Below, in pieces: positions 35,014 to 44,350 of a stretch of DNA of 64,000 nucleotides. Numbering within the stretch: the stretch's first letter is position 1; each line of letters starts with the position of its first letter. The stretch is from NCBI GenBank assembly GCA_910584545.1, contig CAJUBC010000005.1, forward strand, positions 1 to 64,000, written 5' to 3'. The stretch is from an uncultured Muribaculaceae bacterium. GTDB taxonomy: Bacteria; Bacteroidota; Bacteroidia; Bacteroidales; Muribaculaceae. Both the position numbers and the translations under genes were made by a program. The notes below the pieces were generated by a model. It had not been told where the DNA came from and ran no database searches. It saw nothing but the letters and a program-made list of their open reading frames with translations.

Positions 35014-36039
35014 CTACTTGATATTCCAGCTCTCGTGGGTCTTGAGGATCATGTCGCGGAGGTTCGCGTAACCCTTCGAAGCCTTGATTTCCTGAGTCTG
35101 ACGGTCCACTTCCTGATCGTATACAAGGGCATCGACATCGCGGATGACACCGAAAGCGATGGGGAGGTCATGTCCGTCCATCATGGCGAGCTGCTGCTGA
35201 ACGAAGTTCTGCCTGCAGTGTGCGTCATGCACGAGCACATCGTCGATTGTATAGCCGTCCTCGCCGATTGTCACGGCCTTGAGTCCGAAACCATCCTGCA
35301 CCAGACCCTTGTTTCCGTCCTTACCGAAGAGCATCTTCTCTCCGTGACGGAGAATGATGGTGTGGTCGGCGCGGTTCTCCTTGTCGGCGAAATAGGCATG
35401 AATGCCATTATTGAAGATCACGCAGTTCTGGAGCACCTCCACCACGGCCGCACCTTTATGGCGCGCTGCGGCCACCATGCACTCACGGGTTGTCTCGAGA
35501 TTCACATCGTAGCTGCGGGCGAAGAAATTGCCGCGCGCTCCGAAGCAGAGTTCTGCGGGGATGAACGGATCCTCCACTGTTCCGTAGGGACTTGACTTGG
35601 AGACGGTGCCGCGGTCGGATGTGGGGGAGTACTGACCCTTGGTAAGGCCGTAGATCTTATTGTTGAATATCAGAATATTGATGTCCACGTTACGGCGAAC
35701 CGCATGGATGAAGTGGTTACCTCCGATGGCGAGGCCGTCGCCGTCGCCGGAAATCTGCCATACGGTAAGCTCCGGGTTTGCGGTCTTTACGCCGGTGGCG
35801 ATAGCGGCCGCGCGACCGTGGATGGTGTGCATTCCGTAGGTGTTCATGTAGTAGGGAAGGCGGGAACTGCAGCCGATTCCGGAGATCACGGCTGTCATGT
35901 GCGGGGGCACGCCGAGCTCGGCCATAGCCTTGTGAAGGGTGCTGAGGATGGCGTGGTCGCCGCAGCCGGGGCACCAGCGCGCGCTCTGCGAGTTCTTGAA
36001 GTCGGAGGGAGCGAATCCCTTTGTCTCATTATTTTCCAT
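35014..36039 (-). CDS. korB: 2-oxoacid:ferredoxin oxidoreductase beta subunit (2-oxoglutarate type)
   Basis: 341 residues. The cluster-binding start ARWCPGCGDHAIL (about 21-33) and TPP-binding block GDGDGLAIGGNHFIHA ... FNNKIYGLTKGQ are visible, with GIGCSSRLPYY and HGRAAAIATG between. With KorA it decarboxylates 2-oxoglutarate to succinyl-CoA while reducing ferredoxin. It lies 31 nt after korA and ends at a strong terminator. A separate small ferredoxin subunit is not present. Confidence 0.93.
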   Translation of the reverse strand: MENNETKGFAPSDFKNSQSARWCPGCGDHAILSTLHKAMAELGVPPHMTAVISGIGCSSRLPYYMNTYGMHTIHGRAAAIATGVKTANPELTVWQISGDGDGLAIGGNHFIHAVRRNVDINILIFNNKIYGLTKGQYSPTSDRGTVSKSSPYGTVEDPFIPAELCFGARGNFFARSYDVNLETTRECMVAAARHKGAAVVEVLQNCVIFNNGIHAYFADKENRADHTIILRHGEKMLFGKDGNKGLVQDGFGLKAVTIGEDGYTIDDVLVHDAHCRQNFVQQQLAMMDGHDLPIAFGVIRDVDALVYDQEVDRQTQEIKASKGYANLRDMILKTHESWNIK

Positions 36040-36070
36040 ATTGATGTGTCTAATGTATAAGGGATTGTTA

Positions 36071-37924
36071 TTAATGGTTGTCCATGTGGAATTTCACTCC
36101 TTCCACCACTTCCTTCACAAGGAAAGGCTGACCTTCCACCTTGTTGATGCGGAGAATCTCCTTTCCGGGGAGGTGCATCTGGAGATAGTCGGCGAACATT
36201 CCCGTGTTGAGCTCGGCCACGATGATTCGTTTGTAACCTTTCAGCATGTCGAGTGCATTCGGCGGGAGGGGGTTGATGTATCTGAACTGATGGAAGGCGA
36301 TCTTGCGGCCCTCATTGTGGAGCTCGGTAGCGGCTGTGAGGAGGTGTCCGTAGGTGCCTCCCCAGCCCACGAGGATAGTGTCGGCATCCTCATCAAGCAT
36401 GGGCTTGACGGGATCGATGCTGTCGGCGATGCGGGCCACTTTCTGACGACGGGCCTCCACCATGCGCGCATGATTGGCGCCGTCGGTGGAGATGACCGAA
36501 GTCTTGGCATCCTTCTCGAGACCACCCAGACGGTGCATTGCGCCGGGTGTTCCGGGAAGCGCCCAGTAGCGGGCCAGAGTCTTCTCGTCGCGGTCGTAGG
36601 GACGCCATCCCTCCTCGAGACGGTTCTGCGGGAGGATATGGGGCTTGATTTCGGGATAATCCTTCTCTTCAGGTATGCGCCATGCGGAGCTTCCGTTGGC
36701 TATGAACGCGTCGGTGAGGAGGATAACCGGAGTCATGTGTTCCATGGCGATGCGAGCGGCCTCGAAGGCCATCTGGAAGCAGTCGGTTGGGCTTACGGCT
36801 GCAAGCACACAGATCGGCGACTCTCCGTTACGGCCGTAGAGGGCCTGAAGCAGGTCGGTCTGCTCGGTCTTGGTGGGAAGACCGGTGGAGGGACCGCCGC
36901 GCTGTACGTCGATCACCACGAGCGGGAGCTCGGCCATTACGGCCAGACCGATACCCTCTGACTTGAGAGCGAGACCAGGGCCGGAGGTCGAGGTCACTGC
37001 GAGGTGTCCGGCGTAGCTTGCTCCGATAGCCGAGCATACTCCGGCGATTTCATCCTCCATCTGGACAGCCTTGACACCGAGGTCCTTGCGCTTCGCGAGC
37101 TCATGAAGGATGTCGGTGGCGGGAGTGATGGGATAGCTGCCGAGGAAGAGGGGACGTCCGCTCTTCTCGGAGGCCATGATCAGGCCCCATGCGGTGGCGG
37201 TGTTTCCCGTCACGTCGGTGTAGACACCCGGCTCAGCCGAAGCGGTCTCTATGCGGTATACAGGGAGGGAGCTGTGGGTATTGTGGCCATAGTCCCAGCC
37301 AGCCTGCAGCACGAGCTTGTTGGCCTCGAACACGGCGGGTTTCTTGGCGAACTTAGCCTGGAGTTTGCGGAGCACGCTCTCAAGAGGGCGGTCAAAGAGC
37401 CAGCAGATGATGCCGAGGGCAAGCATGTTCTTGCTCTTCATGATGGCCTTGTTGTCAAGTCCTGAGTCAGCGAGGGTGCTCTTCAGCAGAGTGGTCATCG
37501 GCACGAGCATGATGCGCTTGGGATCGATGCCGAGCTCGGCCACAGGGTCGTCGGTCTTGTATTCCGCCTTGCGGAGATTGGCCTCCGTGAAGGAGTCGCC
37601 GTCACAGACGATGATGCCGTCCCTCTTGAGGTAGCGGAGATTGGTCTTTAGCGCCGCCGGGTTCATGGCCACGAGGACATCGGCCTCGTCGCCGGGGGTG
37701 TGGACACCTTTGCCGACGCTCACCTGATAACCCGACACGCCGCTGAGCGAGCCCTGCGGGGCGCGGATTTCCGCGGGGTAGTCGGGAAATGTGGAAATCT
37801 CATCCCCCTCCTCTGCGGAAATGTTCGAGAAAATGTTGCCTGCAAGCTGCATGCCGTCGCCAGAGTCGCCGGCGAATCGGATCACCACCTTATCGATGGT
37901 TTTCACATCAGTCTTCTGTAGCAT
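36071..37924 (-). CDS. korA: 2-oxoacid:ferredoxin oxidoreductase alpha subunit (gamma-alpha fused)
   Basis: 617 residues. The N-terminal gamma domain (about 1-190) has FAGDSGDGMQLAGNIF and FPDYPAEIRAPQG. The alpha domain follows with LGSYPITPATDILHEL, VQMEDEIAGVCSAIGASYAG and TSTSGPGLALKSEG; the C-terminal part has VGWGGTYGHLL. This fused form is the usual KorA of Bacteroidota. It begins only 22 nt after the stop of the secreted endonuclease gene, with no clear promoter in that gap. Confidence 0.93.
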   Translation of the reverse strand: MLQKTDVKTIDKVVIRFAGDSGDGMQLAGNIFSNISAEEGDEISTFPDYPAEIRAPQGSLSGVSGYQVSVGKGVHTPGDEADVLVAMNPAALKTNLRYLKRDGIIVCDGDSFTEANLRKAEYKTDDPVAELGIDPKRIMLVPMTTLLKSTLADSGLDNKAIMKSKNMLALGIICWLFDRPLESVLRKLQAKFAKKPAVFEANKLVLQAGWDYGHNTHSSLPVYRIETASAEPGVYTDVTGNTATAWGLIMASEKSGRPLFLGSYPITPATDILHELAKRKDLGVKAVQMEDEIAGVCSAIGASYAGHLAVTSTSGPGLALKSEGIGLAVMAELPLVVIDVQRGGPSTGLPTKTEQTDLLQALYGRNGESPICVLAAVSPTDCFQMAFEAARIAMEHMTPVILLTDAFIANGSSAWRIPEEKDYPEIKPHILPQNRLEEGWRPYDRDEKTLARYWALPGTPGAMHRLGGLEKDAKTSVISTDGANHARMVEARRQKVARIADSIDPVKPMLDEDADTILVGWGGTYGHLLTAATELHNEGRKIAFHQFRYINPLPPNALDMLKGYKRIIVAELNTGMFADYLQMHLPGKEILRINKVEGQPFLVKEVVEGVKFHMDNH

Positions 37925-37946
37925 AAATATTGTTGTATTTTTGGTA

Positions 37947-39509
37947 TTAGATAATCGAAACCTTCACAGCCTTCTTGAAGCCGGGTTTGACCACGATATA
38001 TATTCCTTTCTGTAAATTGTCACCGCTGACCTCCCGTCCGTTCATATCGAAGACGCGAGCCCCCTCGGGCACGAGTATCGAGTTGCCCCAGACTTCAACA
38101 AGGAAGCTGTCGTCGCTGTCCTCGACAGTACCGATGGAGACTGGGATCGCCACTGCCGTCAGCTTCATGTCGCGGATCTCCCATGTGTCGGCTCCACTCG
38201 CGTTCGATTCGTACCTGAGCCCCACGCTCACCTTGTCGCCGATAAAACGGGATAGGTCCATGTCACCGCTCGATGTGAATGCCCATGAGCCGGCCGCCGG
38301 CCATTGCGGAGCATCGAGCTGATGGATCTCGCCAGTCTTGACATCCTTCACCACCACACCGCATAGTTCGCGCATGTTAGCCTGGAACTTAGCCGCATGG
38401 GAGAAACTGAGCGTGGCGCTCTGCATTCCGTTGAGATCTACTTCAGGACTCCATGCGTATGCGTATGCGGTCTTGGGGCCGTTCACATAAGCCGAGCCGT
38501 TGAGGTAACCCTTACCGTTATACACTTTCCATGACCATACATAGTCGAGGCCATCATCCAAGGATACGTTCTCAAAGGTCCAGTCCCCGTCGATTTCGGT
38601 GTTGGTTTCGGAGAGCCAGTCGTAAGTGGTGGTGTCGCCATGCGGAGGCTGCGGGTCATCGCCGCCACCTTGAGCGCCGTCTACGTGATAGACCTCACCA
38701 CGCTTCGAGCCCCAGATATACTCTGCCAGGTCGGGAAGATCGATAAACGGGTTGCGGTTCTGCTGCTCCTTCTGGATTCCGTCGTTACGGCCGCGCTCCT
38801 TGTCGCTGACGGGGTCGTTCCTGCTCCATTTCAGCAGCAGGTCAGCGGCCCAGTCTTTCAGCAGATAGGGATCGGAGGGATTGTACATCCAGTTGGTATT
38901 GGATGTTTTCCATGAGATATCGTCGTAGATGGTGAACATGTACATGAACGCCCTCGCGAAGTCTCCCTTGTAATCGTCATGCGGCTCAAACACATAGCTG
39001 GAACCTCCTCCCTGTCCGCTGACCGGCCGTCCCACGCTGGTGACGCCGTTGGTCCATGTCGGCTCGCCGGCAATCTCGCTGAGAGGATAGTTGCTCTTGC
39101 GCGAGTTGGCGGCGGCATCGGAGGGATTGAGATGCACGATATCCTTGTAGGCATCGTTCTTGGTCTTACCCCACCAGCTGTTGGCCACGGAATGCTCGAT
39201 GTTCATTCCGTCGTGGCCGTTGGTGCGCACGCGGTTGGAGCTATACATATCCCACCAGTAATCCTCCCCGTTCAAGGTTATCACATCGGTGGAGCGGAAT
39301 GCGTTCCAGGTGGAGGTGCCGTAGGAGATGGCCTTGTGGTCGGCGGCCACGGCCTTTACGGCGCGTTTCAGGTCGAGACCGCTCTTACCGTCGAGCGAAT
39401 CGTAATATCCGTCGGGATAAGAGGCCCACGCCGTTGCGGAGCATAACGCCATCATGGCGAGCGTCGCGGATTTAAGGTTTGTCTTTATTTTAAACATGAC
39501 GTATTTCAA
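37947..39509 (-). CDS. Secreted endonuclease I with choice-of-anchor-like and T9SS-type C-terminal modules
   Basis: 520 residues. Signal peptide (about 1-29, ending AWA). Endonuclease_1 catalytic domain (about 30-270) with NIEHSVANSWWGK (catalytic His) and HLNPSDAAANSRKSNYP. A second domain (about 305-450: DWTFENVSLDDGLDYVWSW ... GADTWEIRDMKLT) closely resembles the end of the lipoprotein at 43.3-44.3 kb. The last about 55 residues (VFDMNGREV, then QKGIYIVV) look like a type A C-terminal sorting module. Likely a non-specific nuclease released to or held on the cell surface. It has its own promoter; korA follows. Last nuclease gene of the scavenging locus. Confidence 0.88.
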   Translation of the reverse strand: MKYVMFKIKTNLKSATLAMMALCSATAWASYPDGYYDSLDGKSGLDLKRAVKAVAADHKAISYGTSTWNAFRSTDVITLNGEDYWWDMYSSNRVRTNGHDGMNIEHSVANSWWGKTKNDAYKDIVHLNPSDAAANSRKSNYPLSEIAGEPTWTNGVTSVGRPVSGQGGGSSYVFEPHDDYKGDFARAFMYMFTIYDDISWKTSNTNWMYNPSDPYLLKDWAADLLLKWSRNDPVSDKERGRNDGIQKEQQNRNPFIDLPDLAEYIWGSKRGEVYHVDGAQGGGDDPQPPHGDTTTYDWLSETNTEIDGDWTFENVSLDDGLDYVWSWKVYNGKGYLNGSAYVNGPKTAYAYAWSPEVDLNGMQSATLSFSHAAKFQANMRELCGVVVKDVKTGEIHQLDAPQWPAAGSWAFTSSGDMDLSRFIGDKVSVGLRYESNASGADTWEIRDMKLTAVAIPVSIGTVEDSDDSFLVEVWGNSILVPEGARVFDMNGREVSGDNLQKGIYIVVKPGFKKAVKVSII

Positions 39510-39552
39510 TCAATTACACACCAACTGCGCGGTTGACAGTGGTATAATCGTA

Positions 39553-39583
39553 CAAAATTACTAATTATTTCCATTCCAGCAAA
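39553..39583 (-). promoter_or_regulatory. Promoter of the downstream endonuclease I gene (and possibly korAB)
   Basis: Minus strand TTTG (39580-39583), 19-nt spacer, TAATTTTG (39553-39560). Full consensus about 44 nt before the start at 39509. Confidence 0.77.
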
Positions 39584-39668
39584 AACAAACGATAGAATTA
39601 TTCATTTATTCGGAATCAGAGATTCCTACTGAGGAATATCTCTCACCCCGAGGGAGAGTAGATGGTTG

Positions 39669-39704
39669 AAAAAAGTCCCGGATTCGGCAATGAATCCGGG
39701 ACTT
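39669..39704 (-). terminator. Terminator after the upstream endonuclease I gene
   Basis: Thirteen-pair perfect stem: AAGTCCCGGATTC (39673-39685) with GAATCCGGGACTT (39692-39704), 6-nt loop, and on the minus strand a run of six T. It separates the two nuclease genes into different transcripts. Confidence 0.88.
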
Positions 39705-39723
39705 CCTTATTTTCAGATGCGGT

Positions 39724-41430
39724 TTATCGAATCACTATCTTCACGGGGCAGAAGTTTCCTGAGGTCAGGATGTAGATTCCCGGCTCCAGGAGATATTCGG
39801 ATCCGTCGGCAGCATCTCCCTCCTCTATCACCGTCAGGCCGGAAAGGTCTGCCACGCGGAACGAGCCGGCCTGGCCGTCGGCGCGCAGGATCGTGAAACC
39901 GCCTTCCGTCGTGATCACTCTGAACGGAGCCTCCTGACGGACAGCATCGATGCCGGAGCCTGCCGCCACATAGATTACGTTGGAATCAATCGACGAAATG
40001 CCATAGCGCGAGTATGCCACCATGTAGCTCTCAGCCACGGAGGGATCACGGTCGGTGAACGTGAAACTCGTCTCGCCGGTCTCGTAGGTCTCCGTCTCCT
40101 CGTTGCCGGGATTATGGCGCACACGGGTCAGGATATAGTAGTCTGCCTCCTCCTGTGCCGGTTCCCAGCGGGCGGTGTAGCTGTTGCCGGAGACATCCAC
40201 CGGATCAAGAGCTGTGAGCGGAGGAAGGTCTGGCATCTGCACGGCCTCGCCATACAGACTGACCGCGATGCTGCCCGAGATACCGCCATCGTAAAGGGCA
40301 AGACTCGCCTCATGTCTTCCTTCCCTGTCCGGCATATAGGTGATGTTCAGCAGATAGCCACCGTTCTGATTCATGGTGGCAGCCGGAATCGAAGACACCT
40401 CCGGGATGAAATATCTCTTATCCTGACCCACTACCCTGACCGACAGCGGACTCGTAAGGTTGGCTCCCTTGATCTGCAGTGCGCGTGTTCCGGCATGGTT
40501 CACGACTACCTGACCGAAATCAAGGCTTTCCCCGTTTATCGGCACGGTGATTTCCGGATCGCCGGTGACAGGCGGTGTCGGGTCGATGGTTTCCTGATCC
40601 TTGGCATAGAAACGCTGTGTGGTGCGCGAGCCCCAGATATACTCGCAGAGTTCCGGGAAATCGACAAAGGGATTGCGGTTGCCCTGATACTGCTCCACAT
40701 AATTGTTGCGGTCAATCTCCTTCTGGCTTACCGGATCAAGGCGGCTCCAATGCAGAAGCATCTGCACAGCCCAAGGCATCAGAGTAGGATAAGCCTCCTT
40801 GGTGAACATGTAGTTGATCACCCAGTTGATGTCATCATAGACAGTCGCCATGTAGAAACATGCGCGGGCGAAGTCACCCTTGTACTCATCGGCCGGCTCA
40901 AAAACATTGGCGCTGCCTCCGCCGAGACCGACATTAGCCGGACCTACCTTGGTCACGCCGTTGTTGAAACGGGGATTCTGCGTCATGCCGAAAGGATAGT
41001 TCAGTTTCGCCTGATTGGCCGCGCCGTCCGACGGATAGAGGTTCCACATGTCGGAATAGGCCGGCGTGTACTCCACGCTGCCGTTCTGCTTCCACCAGGA
41101 CTTAGGCACGGCGTGCTCACGTTGCATCCTGTTCTGCGAGAAACTCTGCTTTCCGCTCATTCCCTGCTGAATCAGATAGACCTGGTCGGAATACATGTCC
41201 CACCACCGCTTAAGTCCGTTGACCAGATCGGGGTAGACATCGGAATACTGCCAATAGTTGGGCAGGTCATAGTAAGGAAGAGTCTGGTGACGGGCCACGC
41301 TCTCCTTGGCAGCCCGCTTGAGCATTTCCCTGCTCTGCCCTTCCAGCTTGTCGTAATAACCCTTGGTATAGCCGGCGAACGCGTATTGACCCGTCAGCAC
41401 CAACAGCACAATCAAGTAAAGCTTTTTCAT
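39724..41430 (-). CDS. Secreted endonuclease I with Ig/Fn3-like and T9SS-type C-terminal modules
   Basis: 568 residues. Signal peptide 1-19. Endonuclease_1 domain (about 20-285) with REHAVPKSWWK (catalytic His) and NLYPSDGAANQAKLNYPFG. A beta domain (about 300-395, with LDFGQVVVNHAG) and an Fn3-like domain (about 400-490) follow, then a final sorting-type module (PFRVITTEGG ... LEPGIYILTSG). It is a paralog of the 39.5-37.9 kb gene but differs behind the catalytic domain. Expected outside the cell; it would fragment DNA or RNA. Confidence 0.88.
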   Translation of the reverse strand: MKKLYLIVLLVLTGQYAFAGYTKGYYDKLEGQSREMLKRAAKESVARHQTLPYYDLPNYWQYSDVYPDLVNGLKRWWDMYSDQVYLIQQGMSGKQSFSQNRMQREHAVPKSWWKQNGSVEYTPAYSDMWNLYPSDGAANQAKLNYPFGMTQNPRFNNGVTKVGPANVGLGGGSANVFEPADEYKGDFARACFYMATVYDDINWVINYMFTKEAYPTLMPWAVQMLLHWSRLDPVSQKEIDRNNYVEQYQGNRNPFVDFPELCEYIWGSRTTQRFYAKDQETIDPTPPVTGDPEITVPINGESLDFGQVVVNHAGTRALQIKGANLTSPLSVRVVGQDKRYFIPEVSSIPAATMNQNGGYLLNITYMPDREGRHEASLALYDGGISGSIAVSLYGEAVQMPDLPPLTALDPVDVSGNSYTARWEPAQEEADYYILTRVRHNPGNEETETYETGETSFTFTDRDPSVAESYMVAYSRYGISSIDSNVIYVAAGSGIDAVRQEAPFRVITTEGGFTILRADGQAGSFRVADLSGLTVIEEGDAADGSEYLLEPGIYILTSGNFCPVKIVIR

Positions 41431-41474
41431 AATCTATAGTTGGTCAGGGATATAAGCCCCTGCAAATTGATACA

Positions 41475-41507
41475 ATGCCCGGAACCGGACTATCCGGCTC
41501 CGGGCAT
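41475..41507 (-). terminator. Hairpin after the DUF5689/DUF6359 lipoprotein gene
   Basis: Fifteen-position stem with one mismatch: ATGCCCGGAACCGGA (41475-41489) with TCCGGCTCCGGGCAT (41493-41507), 3-nt loop. The following T-run on the minus strand is weak (TTGTATC), so it may be partial or stabilise the transcript end. Confidence 0.55.
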
Positions 41508-41514
41508 CATATTA

Positions 41515-43230
41515 TCAGTCAACGAATTTCACTTCAGAAATCTTTGTGATTCCGCGCACGCCGAGATAGCTCGACAAAGTGCCCTTCACCCTGACCTTCT
41601 TTCCGAAGGCCGCGGGATTATTCTTCAGTCCGATCTGACTCTTGACGGCATTGTTGAGGCCGGCCGGAACCGAATTGGCTATTCCAGCCTCGCCGGCAGG
41701 CTTCTCGGAGAGAATCACGTTGGAGCTGTTGGCATAGTTGTTGGAGGTGACACCTGCGGCAGGCCTGTCAGCCCAGACAGCCGAGCTGTTCATATCGTTT
41801 TCGGCTACGAAGCCGGCCAAATAACCCTCTACCCAGACATTGGCCACAGTCGATGTGGCTGCGAGGACAGCACCGATGTTATAGGGATCAGCCTCGGTGC
41901 CGGTTCCCTTAGGTGCGGGGACTTCACCCGGTTCCGGAGGTGCGGGAGGCTGCGGGTTTATGGCATGTCCGTCGATCTCGAAGCTGTCGAGGGCTCCGGA
42001 GACTCCGGTCACGCCAGGCATGCCGAGGAACGTGGAGAGCGTACCCTTGACGAGGATGCTCTTTCCGTAGACGGCGGGATTATCCACGAGGTTGGCGTAG
42101 GTACGGAAATCGGTTCCCTGCGGAAGTTCGACCACTATCATCTTCTGCCAGTCCTTCTCATCGGCGGAAGCCGCGACAAGGAGGTTGTTGTCCATCTCTC
42201 CCTTGTCGGATAGGATCACGTCGGCGGCATCCTTCACATCGTTCACACCGAGTTTGACGGAGCCCACGATATAACCGCTGACCCATCCACTCATACCGTT
42301 GAACGACTTGTCGAGGACATCGGCCACGGTAAAGGGCTTGTCCTTCTCTCCCTTGTCGGAGATGCGTACGTCGCTGCGGTCGCGCAGGATAAGCTGGTAG
42401 GAATCGCCGTAGTACGACAGGATTCCGCGTACAGAGCCCGTACCCTCGGGGAGGATATCGGTATAGAAATTAGAGTATCCTGAGTTGCGGACATCCATCT
42501 CGGCGCCGTTGGCGTCGCGGAGCGTACGGCTCACACTCTCCTGATAGGGAGCGAACGATTCCTTGCCTCCGTCGACAAACGACACATTACGGAGCTCGAC
42601 AAGCTGGCTCTGCATGCCCTGGAGAGCTGCGCCGGAAGCCGGAAGCTGCGCGAAATTGTCGACAGCTATCATGTAGCCACTGTCGGCGGGACGAGGATCA
42701 CCCATCTCGATGGTCTTGAATTCCGGGTCGGGCAGGCCGTTGAGTTCGGCATGCTCGTCCCAGTAATCGATCGCCATGAAGCCGAGCTGCGGGAGCCCGT
42801 CGTAGGGAGTGCCGGGCCATCCCACCTGCTGCAGACCTCTGTAATAGCCCATATAGAGGCCGGTCATGTCAACCACCACCTCCTGTCCGAGACGGTTCTC
42901 GATATAGAGCGAACTCTGGTTGATGGAGAACGCCAGAGCGGCTGTCTCATCCTGGATCACGAGCGATTTGTAGATATTGCCGGAGGCATCGCTGCTCACC
43001 ACCCGGCCGTGGATTATAAAATGTTCGCCCGAAGCCTCATCCTTAAGTCCGACGGGATTGGTGTTGGTCGGGTCGGAATAGAGGGCCTTGAGCTCGGCGA
43101 TGGTGGTGTTGGGCACCAGTTCCGCCTCAGGGATGACGAGGTCGGGGGTGGTCATGTCGGCCTGACAGCCTCCAAGTCCGACGGCGGCAAGCGCCGCAAT
43201 CCCGAGATATATCGATTTCAACTTTTTCAT
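41515..43230 (-). CDS. Surface lipoprotein with DUF5689 and two DUF6359-type repeats
   Basis: 571 residues. Lipobox GLGGC with C22. Residues about 40-280 match the DUF5689 pattern, an OB-like domain (TIAELKALY, HGRVVSSDASGNIYKSLVIQD, QLVELRNVSF, LRDRSDVRI). Two copies of a DUF6359-type module follow, each opening with WVxGYxxG (SGWVSGYIVGSVK near 310; NVWVEGYLAGFV near 470) and ending in VKGTLSxFLG or VKGTLSSYLG. Between them is a Pro-rich linker. OB-like folds often bind nucleic acids, so a substrate-binding role next to nucleases and a receptor is plausible but inferred. Confidence 0.75.
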   Translation of the reverse strand: MKKLKSIYLGIAALAAVGLGGCQADMTTPDLVIPEAELVPNTTIAELKALYSDPTNTNPVGLKDEASGEHFIIHGRVVSSDASGNIYKSLVIQDETAALAFSINQSSLYIENRLGQEVVVDMTGLYMGYYRGLQQVGWPGTPYDGLPQLGFMAIDYWDEHAELNGLPDPEFKTIEMGDPRPADSGYMIAVDNFAQLPASGAALQGMQSQLVELRNVSFVDGGKESFAPYQESVSRTLRDANGAEMDVRNSGYSNFYTDILPEGTGSVRGILSYYGDSYQLILRDRSDVRISDKGEKDKPFTVADVLDKSFNGMSGWVSGYIVGSVKLGVNDVKDAADVILSDKGEMDNNLLVAASADEKDWQKMIVVELPQGTDFRTYANLVDNPAVYGKSILVKGTLSTFLGMPGVTGVSGALDSFEIDGHAINPQPPAPPEPGEVPAPKGTGTEADPYNIGAVLAATSTVANVWVEGYLAGFVAENDMNSSAVWADRPAAGVTSNNYANSSNVILSEKPAGEAGIANSVPAGLNNAVKSQIGLKNNPAAFGKKVRVKGTLSSYLGVRGITKISEVKFVD

Positions 43231-43286
43231 AACTTGAAATATTCAGGTTCCGCAGGGATAGCCATGCGGAAAATTCTTGTTATCTA

Positions 43287-44321
43287 TTATTTCGCCTTGA
43301 CACCCGTTAGTTTCACGGCCTTGATTTCCCATGTGTCGGCTCCTTCGGCCGAGGAAGCATACTTGAACGCCAGCTGCACCTTCTTGCCGTCGAACGCGGA
43401 GAGGTCGAGCACGCCGCTGTCGGCAAACGACCAGCTTCCGGCCTCGGGCCATACAGGAATCTTTATCTCTGTCCATTCTTTCGAGCCTTCCACCCGGACG
43501 GCGAATCCGCAAAGCTGACGGAGCGTGGTCTGGAACTTGGCGGCATGCTTGAATGTGAGCTGAGTCTTGGTCCAGCCTTCAAGGGAGATGACGGGCGATA
43601 CTGCGTACGAGAGGCTCTCTTTCGACGAGCCTCCGGCATAGGCACTTGCGTTGAGATAATGGGTACCTTGGTATTCCTTCCAGCTCCAGACATAACTCAG
43701 ACCCTGACCGAGCGTGATATCCTCGAATGTCCAGTCGATCTCGGCCGCGTCCTCGGCAAGACCCTGATAAATCACTGTGCCGCTCTGAACGCCGGGATCC
43801 GGATCGTCGCCTGTATCGATGCCCTTGTCTCCCCAGTTGAAGTTGCTGACGCTGCGGAGACCGTATGCACCCATGTACTCGCTGCCGGCCGTGCCTCGCA
43901 TCGTCACCAATGCTCCGAGGTTCTCGGGGTGGTCCATCAGATTGAGTGCCCTGCGCACGGCTCCGCTGGGGAGCTGGACGGTGGCGCATTTGCTCCAGTC
44001 CGTCTCGTCGGGATTCATAGAGATAAGCAGGTTGCTCGGCACGGTTGCCGGGACAGAGAACCTGCAGGCGGCCTCGCTTACGGAGAAGCCGACCTCAGTA
44101 TCGATCCATCCCACGATATAACCTGTCACCCAGGGGGTGGGCTGGTCATCGTTGACGCTGCCGATGCGGAGCTGATATGCCGTCATCGGGTCGTCCCAGG
44201 CTCCGGTGCCGACGCGTCCCCCCTCAGGCTCCGGTACAGGGGGGTATTCATAGTCCACGCAGGAGGCGAGACCCATCGAGAGTGTCACCGCAAGCATAAT
44301 AACATTTATTATCTTCTTCAT
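43287..44321 (-). CDS. Lipoprotein with DUF6359-type and choice-of-anchor-like domains
   Basis: 344 residues from the ATG at 44321. Lipobox GLASC with C21 or so. One DUF6359-type module (about 50-170) begins TPWVTGYIVGWID, like the repeats in the next gene. The C-terminal domain (about 195-340: DWTFEDITLGQGLSYVWSW ... GADTWEIKAVKLT) is clearly related to the middle domain of the endonuclease at 37.9-39.5 kb. It lies 29 nt after the TonB receptor stop. Probably exposed at the outer membrane next to the receptor, in the place SusD would occupy. Confidence 0.72.
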   Translation of the reverse strand: MKKIINVIMLAVTLSMGLASCVDYEYPPVPEPEGGRVGTGAWDDPMTAYQLRIGSVNDDQPTPWVTGYIVGWIDTEVGFSVSEAACRFSVPATVPSNLLISMNPDETDWSKCATVQLPSGAVRRALNLMDHPENLGALVTMRGTAGSEYMGAYGLRSVSNFNWGDKGIDTGDDPDPGVQSGTVIYQGLAEDAAEIDWTFEDITLGQGLSYVWSWKEYQGTHYLNASAYAGGSSKESLSYAVSPVISLEGWTKTQLTFKHAAKFQTTLRQLCGFAVRVEGSKEWTEIKIPVWPEAGSWSFADSGVLDLSAFDGKKVQLAFKYASSAEGADTWEIKAVKLTGVKAK

Positions 44322-44350
44322 TTTTATTACTATTTTTAAGTGACACCTCA

